From the NCBI RefSeq assembly GCF_030812595.1, contig NZ_JAUSSZ010000003.1, positions 62,001 through 126,000 of the forward strand: a DNA stretch of 64,000 bases, in the 5' to 3' direction. Within the stretch, counting starts at the first letter, position 1, and every line of letters starts with the position of its first letter. The translations under genes and the position numbers were made by a program. Below the pieces are notes generated by a model. That model did no database searches. It saw only the letters and a list, made by a program, of their open reading frames with translations, and was not told the origin of the DNA. Shown one piece after another: positions 59,156 to 64,000 of the stretch. The stretch is from Arthrobacter bambusae. Lineage in GTDB: Bacteria; Actinomycetota; Actinomycetes; Actinomycetales; Micrococcaceae.

Positions 59156-61132
59156 ATGACTACCTTGAGCAGGCCGCCGGCCGATCCTTCGGCACCACGG
59201 CCAGGAGGCATGTCTTCCTTACGGACATGGCTGCTTTTCGGACTGCAAGACAGCAAGGGGACCCATCAGGGCCCCGGTGCCGTGAGCGATTCACATCTGA
59301 AGAAGCACTCGTGGTGGCAGGTCATGTGCCTGACCGGCGTGGACTACTTCTCCAGCCTGGGATACGCGCCTGCCATCGCGGCACTGGCCGCCGGGGTGAT
59401 TTCCCCGCTGGCCACCCTGGTGCTGGTGGGACTCACCCTGCTCGGTGCCTTACCGGTCTACCGGCGGGTAGCGGGCGAAAGCCACCGCGGCGAGGGATCC
59501 ATCGCCATGCTGGAGCGGCTGATGCCTCGGTGGAGCGGCAAACTCTTCGTCCTGGTGCTGCTGGGTTTCGCCGCGACTGACTTCATGATCACCATGACCC
59601 TGTCCGCCGCCGATGCCACCGCCCACCTGATCCAGAACCCGATCACGCCCGGCTGGCTGCAGGGACAGAACGTCACCGTCACACTGTTCCTCCTCGCATT
59701 GCTCGCCGCGGTATTCCTGAGGGGATTCAAAGAAGCCATCGGAGTAGCCGTTGCCCTCGTCATCCTGTACCTGGGCCTGAACGCAGTGCTGGTCGTGGTG
59801 ACGTTGGCAGAGGTCATCACGCATCCCGTGGCAGTCGGCGATTGGTGGACGGCATTGTCCACCTCGCATGGCAGTCCGCTTGTTGTGGTCGGCATTTCGT
59901 TGGTGGTTTTCCCCAAACTGGCGCTGGGCATGTCTGGCTTCGAGACCGGCGTCGCCGTCATGCCGCAGATCAAGGGAGGCCCCGGCGACACCGAGGAAAA
60001 CCCCGTCACCCGCATCAAAGGCGCCCGGCGCCTGCTCACCTCAGCGGCGGTCATCATGAGTTCTTTCCTGCTTGCCACTAGCTTCATCACAGTGGTGCTG
60101 ATCCCCGAGCAGGAATTCCAGACCGGCGGACAAGCCAACGGCCGCGCATTGGCCTTCCTCGCACACCAGTACCTGGGTGTGGGGTTCGGTTCCGTCTATG
60201 ACTTGAGCACCATCACTATCCTTTGGTTCGCCGGCGCTTCTGCCATGGCTGGTCTGCTGAACCTCGTGCCCCGCTACCTGCCCCGCTATGGCATGGCTCC
60301 GGAGTGGGCCAAGGCAGTGCGTCCGCTGGTCCTGGTGTTCACCCTGATCGGGTTCCTGATCACTTTTCTCTTCGATGCCGACGTCGATGCCCAGGGCGGC
60401 GCCTACGCAACCGGGGTGCTGGTCCTGATGACCTCCGCCGCAGTCGCAGTAACGCTCTCGGCCCGGCGGGCGAGGCAGAGAAAACGCATGGCGGGCTTCG
60501 GGATCATCGCAGTCGTGTTCATTTACACGACGATCGCCAACATGTTCGAACGTCCGGAAGGCATCCGCATCGCCGCGATCTTCATCGCGGGCATCATCGT
60601 CATCTCCCTCCTGTCGCGCATCATGCGCTCCTTTGAGCTGCACGCCAGCCATGTCCGGCTGGACCGGCAGGCCTTGGAATTCCTCTCCGATGTCCAAGAC
60701 GGGCCCCTCGCGGTCATTTCCCACGAGCCGCTGCGCATCAGCAGGGAGGCCTACCGGGACAAGCTCAATTCCGCGATCGAAGTCAGCCACCTGCCCTTGG
60801 ACCAGGAGGCGCTGTTCCTGGAGGTGATCGTCGACGATTCCTCCGACTTCGAAACGGAACTTGAAGTGCGCGGCGTGAACAGGCACGGCTACCGGGTCCT
60901 GGAGGTCCACGGGCCCGTAGTGCCGAACACGATCGCTTCGGTGCTCCTTCACATCCGGGACGCGACCGGCCTGATGCCGCACATCTACTTCCGCTGGACC
61001 GAGGGAAACCCGGTCATCAACCTCCTCAAGTTCCTCTTCCTCGGCGAAGGGGAGATCGCCCCCGTCACCAGGGAAGTGTTGCGAGAAGCCGAACCCGACG
61101 TCACCCGGCGCCCCTGGGTCCACGTCGGCTGA
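59156..61132 (+). CDS. APC-superfamily permease divergent from kdp
   Basis: 658 residues: about 12 membrane helices (from 45 to about 500) and a cytosolic C-terminal domain of 150 residues ([41 protein letters not shown]). Distant similarity to KimA/YdaO-type APC proteins is visible ([10 protein letters not shown] for LSSVAY.., [17 protein letters not shown] for TGVEAISNAIPNFK). The location opposite kdp would suit a potassium or osmolyte transporter, but amino acids are equally possible on sequence. ATG 59156 has AAAGGA five bases upstream; an earlier in-frame start at 59138 is unlikely. Confidence 0.82.
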   Translation: MTTLSRPPADPSAPRPGGMSSLRTWLLFGLQDSKGTHQGPGAVSDSHLKKHSWWQVMCLTGVDYFSSLGYAPAIAALAAGVISPLATLVLVGLTLLGALPVYRRVAGESHRGEGSIAMLERLMPRWSGKLFVLVLLGFAATDFMITMTLSAADATAHLIQNPITPGWLQGQNVTVTLFLLALLAAVFLRGFKEAIGVAVALVILYLGLNAVLVVVTLAEVITHPVAVGDWWTALSTSHGSPLVVVGISLVVFPKLALGMSGFETGVAVMPQIKGGPGDTEENPVTRIKGARRLLTSAAVIMSSFLLATSFITVVLIPEQEFQTGGQANGRALAFLAHQYLGVGFGSVYDLSTITILWFAGASAMAGLLNLVPRYLPRYGMAPEWAKAVRPLVLVFTLIGFLITFLFDADVDAQGGAYATGVLVLMTSAAVAVTLSARRARQRKRMAGFGIIAVVFIYTTIANMFERPEGIRIAAIFIAGIIVISLLSRIMRSFELHASHVRLDRQALEFLSDVQDGPLAVISHEPLRISREAYRDKLNSAIEVSHLPLDQEALFLEVIVDDSSDFETELEVRGVNRHGYRVLEVHGPVVPNTIASVLLHIRDATGLMPHIYFRWTEGNPVINLLKFLFLGEGEIAPVTREVLREAEPDVTRRPWVHVG

Positions 61133-61160
61133 GCACCACGGTAAGGTGCCCAGATCGCTG

Positions 61161-61388
61161 TCAGGGCACTCCGGGTGCTTCGCCGTTCGCTACCGCTTCG
61201 ATCCAGTCGACCGTTTCGTCTGAGAAATAGAACCCCGAAGGCCCGCTTTGACCGACATCGGAAGCGATCGGGCCGCCAGCTCGGGTGATCTCGTCGATCA
61301 TTTCGGGGGGAATTGCATCGCCATTGTTCTCGATCAACCATTTTCGTGTTGACGGCTTCAGCTTCGGCCACCAGTGCTCGATACTCAT
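61161..61388 (-). CDS. small hypothetical protein
   Basis: 75 residues, no membrane segment. It opens SIEHWWPKLKPSTRKWLIENN and has a GDAIPPEMIDEITRAGGPI middle and an acidic end (SDETVDWIEAVANGEAPGVP). Looks like a compact folded protein. No family recognised. ATG 61388. Convergent with the permease gene, 28 bases away. Confidence 0.65.
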   Translation of the reverse strand: MSIEHWWPKLKPSTRKWLIENNGDAIPPEMIDEITRAGGPIASDVGQSGPSGFYFSDETVDWIEAVANGEAPGVP

Positions 61389-61432
61389 GGCCGAAGTCTG
61401 CCACGCCTGCCGCCAGCACTCGAGCCCTGCCC

Positions 61433-61452
61433 GTTAAGGGAGTGCTAAATCT
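61433..61452 (+). repeat. left copy of a 20-bp direct repeat flanking a gene
   Basis: GTTAAGGGAGTGCTAAATCT, 18 of 20 bases identical to the copy at 62196-62215; both are followed within ten bases by CCTGC. It lies in the promoter region of the gene at 61577. Confidence 0.75.
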
Positions 61453-61576
61453 GTACCTGCAGGCATATGGAACCCATTAAGATCCGGGGGGACGGCCTGT
61501 CGGGTGGTGTGATGAAAGAGAGGAATCCAAGACCAGCGGGGCCTTGGATCGGTCCTCCACAGGAGATGAATCCACT

Positions 61577-62200
61577 ATGAAGCGCACTGCGCTGATCAAG
61601 GGAACGGCACCCGACGCCACGGCCCCGCGCACGCGTCCGAAAGACTACGTCGTGGTCGATGACATCGGAGAGTTCACCTACTACCGGTCCGAGGCGGCGA
61701 TGCTGGAAGACCTTGAGTACCTGGACGAAGCAGCTTGCGTCCTTGACCGGGAAGGCAACGATTGCCGACTCACCCTGGATAAAGACAGGAACCTCTGCCT
61801 CGGCCCCTCGTTGGGCCCGGTGGAATTCAGCTGGCTGCGCCAGGCATGGATGAACAACCGGCACCGGAATCTTCCGGCGCATCGTTTGCAGCGCTTCTTC
61901 CCGGCAACCCGCGAGGCCCTCGTGGCCGAACTGTTTGAAATCCTCACCCTCGAACGCGCGCGGAATGCCAACGGCACACCATGGGTGCTGCATGTAGGTG
62001 AAGAGGAAACGCACCCGGCGACGCTGAGGGACATAGACGGGCTCCTAGCGGGGCTGGATCACCTTGAACAGGCCACGGTGCGCGACCCTTTCGGCCATGA
62101 ATACCGGCCAGTCCGCCACCAGACCCACCGGCACCTCGCTCCGGGCTCGGGTTCGGTCTACTATGTGGAGGTCAAACCCACGGAGGCACTGAGCTGTTAA
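61577..62200 (+). CDS. hypothetical protein flanked by direct repeats
   Basis: 207 residues, soluble. N-terminal half: KDYVVVDDIGEFTYYRSEAAM, LEDLEYLDEAACVLD, then LDKDRNLCLGPSLGPVEFSW; the middle is rich in Arg and Leu (WLRQAWMNNRHRNLPAHR), and the C-terminus ends VYYVEVKPTEALSC. No family recognised. ATG 61577, with AGGAGA ten bases upstream. The 20-bp direct repeat flanks the gene (61433 and 62196), the second copy covering the stop codon. Confidence 0.7.
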   Translation: MKRTALIKGTAPDATAPRTRPKDYVVVDDIGEFTYYRSEAAMLEDLEYLDEAACVLDREGNDCRLTLDKDRNLCLGPSLGPVEFSWLRQAWMNNRHRNLPAHRLQRFFPATREALVAELFEILTLERARNANGTPWVLHVGEEETHPATLRDIDGLLAGLDHLEQATVRDPFGHEYRPVRHQTHRHLAPGSGSVYYVEVKPTEALSC

Positions 62201-62215
62201 GAGAGTGCTGAATCT
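62196..62215 (+). repeat. right copy of the 20-bp direct repeat
   Basis: GTTAAGAGAGTGCTGAATCT, starting inside the last codons of the gene at 61577 and including its TAA stop (62198-62200). The spacing between the copies is 763 bases. Confidence 0.75.
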
Positions 62216-62236
62216 CCGCCCTGCCGCGGGGTCGGC

Positions 62237-63424
62237 CTACTCCCCCGTCGGCCACCCCGTGTAGGACTCCGCGAGGTATGCCCGTGCGTGCCGGGACGAA
62301 ACAACGGAGCGGAGTTCGCCGAGCTGGCGGGCCCGGCTGAAGTCGTCAGCCCCGGGGACGGTGTGCAACATCGACGTCATCCAGTACGAGAAGTGCTGGG
62401 CCTTCCAGACCCTCTCCAGGGCGCGGTCGCTGTAGGACTCAAGCAGGCCGCTGGAACCGTTCGAGTAGAAGGACTCAAGGCCTTCGAAAAGCACCTTGAC
62501 GTCGTGCAGGGCTAAATTGAGTCCCTTGGCACCCGTCGGCGGGACAGTATGGGCGGCGTCGCCGGCGAGGAAGAGGTTCCCATGGCGCATGGGTGTGTGG
62601 ACGAAGCTGCGGAACGGCAGGACCACCTTTTCCAGGACCGGGCCTTCTTTGAGCTCGAAGCCGTTTCCGTTGACGCGCTTGCGGAATTCGGACCAGATGC
62701 GTTCATCGTCCCAATCGGCGACGTTTTCCTTGGGATCGCACTGGAAGTACATCCGCTGGACATGCTCCGTGCGCTGGCTGATGAGGGCGAAGCCGTTCTC
62801 CGAGTTGGCGTAGATGAGTTCGTCCGAGCTGCGCGGAGCCTGCGCGAGGATGCCGAACCAGGCAAAGGGGTATTCGTGGAAGTACCACTTGCGGGTGGCC
62901 TCCGGGATCTGGATACGGCAGTGGCTGCGGGAACCGTCCGCGCCCACGAGGAAATCGGCCTGGATCTCGAATTCCTGGCCATCGGCGTCGGTGAACCAGA
63001 CTTTGGGCTTGCCTTCGAGGTCGTGGATGCTGGTGTCCGTGACGCTGTAGCGGACGTCACCGCCGTCGTCCTCTCGCCGCGCGGCGAGATCCAGGAAGAC
63101 GTCCGTTTGCGGGTAGAGCCACACCGATTCCCCGACGAGTTCCTTGAAATCGATCCGGTGGCTTTCGCCGTTGAACCGCAGTTCGATGCCGTCGTGCCGG
63201 TCGCCGTCGCGCAGGACGCGATCCGAGACGCCGCTGTCCACTAGCAGGTTCACGGACCCGTGCTCCAGGATGCCTGCGCGGACGGTTTCGGCGATCTGCT
63301 GGCGGCTGCGGACCTCGATCACGGTGGATTCGAGCCCGGACTTGGCCAGCAAGTGGGAGAGCATGAGGCCAGCAGGGCCAGCGCCCATGATGGCCACTTG
63401 GGTGGTGATGGTTTTTCGTGCCAC
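62237..63424 (-). CDS. pobA: 4-hydroxybenzoate 3-monooxygenase
   Basis: 395-residue single-component flavin hydroxylase: 4-hydroxybenzoate to protocatechuate with NAD(P)H and O2. FAD loop MGAGPAGLMLSHLLAKSG, DG motif LVGADGSRSHCR, and GD motif FLAGDAAHTVPPTGAKGLNL are present; the length matches the Pseudomonas PobA (394). GTG 63424 is chosen: GAGGA lies six bases upstream, and the FAD loop then falls at the normal distance from the N-terminus. An in-frame extension to 63529 would be Arg/Pro-rich and overlap the regulator region. Downstream of the IclR regulator on the same strand. Confidence 0.93.
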   Translation of the reverse strand: MARKTITTQVAIMGAGPAGLMLSHLLAKSGLESTVIEVRSRQQIAETVRAGILEHGSVNLLVDSGVSDRVLRDGDRHDGIELRFNGESHRIDFKELVGESVWLYPQTDVFLDLAARREDDGGDVRYSVTDTSIHDLEGKPKVWFTDADGQEFEIQADFLVGADGSRSHCRIQIPEATRKWYFHEYPFAWFGILAQAPRSSDELIYANSENGFALISQRTEHVQRMYFQCDPKENVADWDDERIWSEFRKRVNGNGFELKEGPVLEKVVLPFRSFVHTPMRHGNLFLAGDAAHTVPPTGAKGLNLALHDVKVLFEGLESFYSNGSSGLLESYSDRALERVWKAQHFSYWMTSMLHTVPGADDFSRARQLGELRSVVSSRHARAYLAESYTGWPTGE

Positions 63425-63546
63425 TGGTGTCCTCGCTTCATTGCGGAGTTTTGCGGAGATTTGCTGAGCTTCCTTGCGGGACCGCGGCGGGAGCCGCGGG
63501 TTCTGCAAACAGTGTGGGCCCCGCCCCATGGCTGAAGTTAGCCGAA

Positions 63547-63561
63547 TTCCGTTGAACGGAA
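63547..63561. promoter_or_regulatory. inverted repeat between iclR and pobA, candidate IclR operator
   Basis: TTCCGT-TGA-ACGGAA, a perfect 6-3-6 repeat, immediately after the IclR stop (63563) and 123 bases before the pobA start. IclR regulators of protocatechuate and hydroxybenzoate genes commonly act on such short palindromes. Its position would place a regulator upstream of the pobA promoter. Confidence 0.6.
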
Positions 63562-63562
63562 A

Positions 63563-64000
63563 TTAGTCTCGCTGGGTCCCAAGTTGGCGCCCGATACCCC
63601 GGGCCGCGGTCTGCAGCGCCGGCACGAGGGCCTGCAGGCGCATTTCCGCCAGCGGAACGACGACGCCGAGCGCGGCGATGGTGCGCCGCTTGCCGTCCAT
63701 GACCGGCACCGCAATCCCCCATGTATCGGGGTCGACCACACCGGCGAGCTGCGCGAAACCCTGTTGGGCGGTTTCGGCCAACAGATGGCGCACGATGTCG
63801 GCCGTCACCTTCCTGTCAGGGTCGCTGAACTGCCTGAGGTACTGCGCCTGTTGCTCGCGGGACTGGTTGGCCATGAGGGCCAGGCCGGCCGAGGAGATGT
63901 GGATGGGCATGCGCCCCGCAACCCGGGCCCGGTTGGCCACGGATCCGCGGCGGGAAAGACGCTCGACGAACAACGCCTCCCAGCCGTCGAGCACGGCGAG
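63563..64000 (-). CDS. IclR-family regulator, C-terminal part (runs off the right edge)
   Basis: At least 145 residues, the C-terminal effector domain of an IclR protein: FVERLSRRGSVANRARVAGRMP, HISSAGLALMA, and the late conserved GIAVPVMDGKRRTIAALGVVVP. The HTH lies to the right of base 64000, so start and full length are unknown. It lies upstream of pobA on the same strand; PobR/PcaR-type control of that gene is the simplest reading. An inverted repeat follows its stop codon. Confidence 0.87.
   Translation of the reverse strand, partial: LAVLDGWEALFVERLSRRGSVANRARVAGRMPIHISSAGLALMANQSREQQAQYLRQFSDPDRKVTADIVRHLLAETAQQGFAQLAGVVDPDTWGIAVPVMDGKRRTIAALGVVVPLAEMRLQALVPALQTAARGIGRQLGTQRD

Noticed and set aside
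1-64000. tRNA, rRNA, insertion sequences and integrative elements
   Set aside because: Scanned by eye for cloverleaf ends, transposase motifs and terminal repeats; none found that I could support.

Overview
The window is a GC-rich, gene-dense stretch of bacterial chromosome. It most resembles a soil actinobacterium of the Micrococcaceae (Arthrobacter, Pseudarthrobacter, Paenarthrobacter). The evidence is strong GC bias at third codon positions, frequent GTG/TTG starts, a LigC-type ATP-dependent ligase with mycobacterial relatives, an actinobacterial c-di-AMP riboswitch, and a homoprotocatechuate dioxygenase nearly identical, from memory, to Brevibacterium/Arthrobacter HPCD/MndD. I saw no rRNA, tRNA, insertion sequence, prophage or CRISPR array. 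Both edges cut genes: mtlD on the left and an IclR regulator on the right.

Layout. (1) 1-5435: sugar phosphotransferase locus, with mtlD and mtlA (mannitol EIICBA), a TetR regulator, and divergent ptsI (EI) and ptsH (HPr). A perfect TetR-type operator lies between tetR and ptsI. (2) 5461-9506: GCDH-type acyl-CoA dehydrogenase, TetR regulator, orphan excisionase-like HTH protein, small acidic protein, ligC. (3) 9650-10827: a c-di-AMP (ydaO-type) riboswitch in front of a Pro/Ala-rich membrane protein with no recognisable enzyme domain. (4) 11005-15804: PucR regulator divergent from alanine dehydrogenase; an ECF sigma factor translationally coupled to a putative membrane anti-sigma; a repeat-rich exported protein. 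(5) 15939-23061: MocA oxidoreductase, TetR/FMN reductase pair with operator, GerMN lipoprotein, PEP-mutase/ICL-family protein, aminotransferase plus universal stress protein, PAP2-like protein. (6) 23069-28138: branched-chain 2-oxoacid dehydrogenase E1alpha/E1beta/E2 behind a 38-bp perfect palindrome, and a Pat/HisC-type aminotransferase. (7) 28229-36810: holin-like protein, a WXG100-like/alpha-beta-hydrolase pair, purB with DnaA-box-like sites upstream, phosphatase, GNAT, CtaG-like protein, thioesterase, PadR with its membrane-protein partner.

(8) 36910-45585: homoprotocatechuate meta-cleavage operon (FAH-RraA fusion, GntR regulator, hpaE, hpaD, hpaH, hpaI), divergent from a MobA-like flavin hydroxylase. 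HpaF and a two-component HpaBC hydroxylase are absent from the window. (9) 45661-50842: alpha/beta hydrolase, pore-loop membrane protein, exported Pro-rich protein, MarR/ABC exporter pair. (10) 50832-61132: complete kdpFABCDE potassium system, with an additional 37-codon membrane ORF in front of kdpF, and a divergent APC-superfamily permease. (11) 61161-64000: two hypothetical genes, one flanked by an 18/20 direct repeat, then pobA and an IclR regulator.

Themes: aromatic-acid catabolism (hpa, mobA, pobA) feeding central metabolism; amino-acid and branched-chain acid oxidation (ald, bkd, aminotransferases); and potassium/c-di-AMP-linked envelope physiology (riboswitch, kdp). Promoter regions are rich in clean inverted repeats that sit next to the likely cognate regulators.
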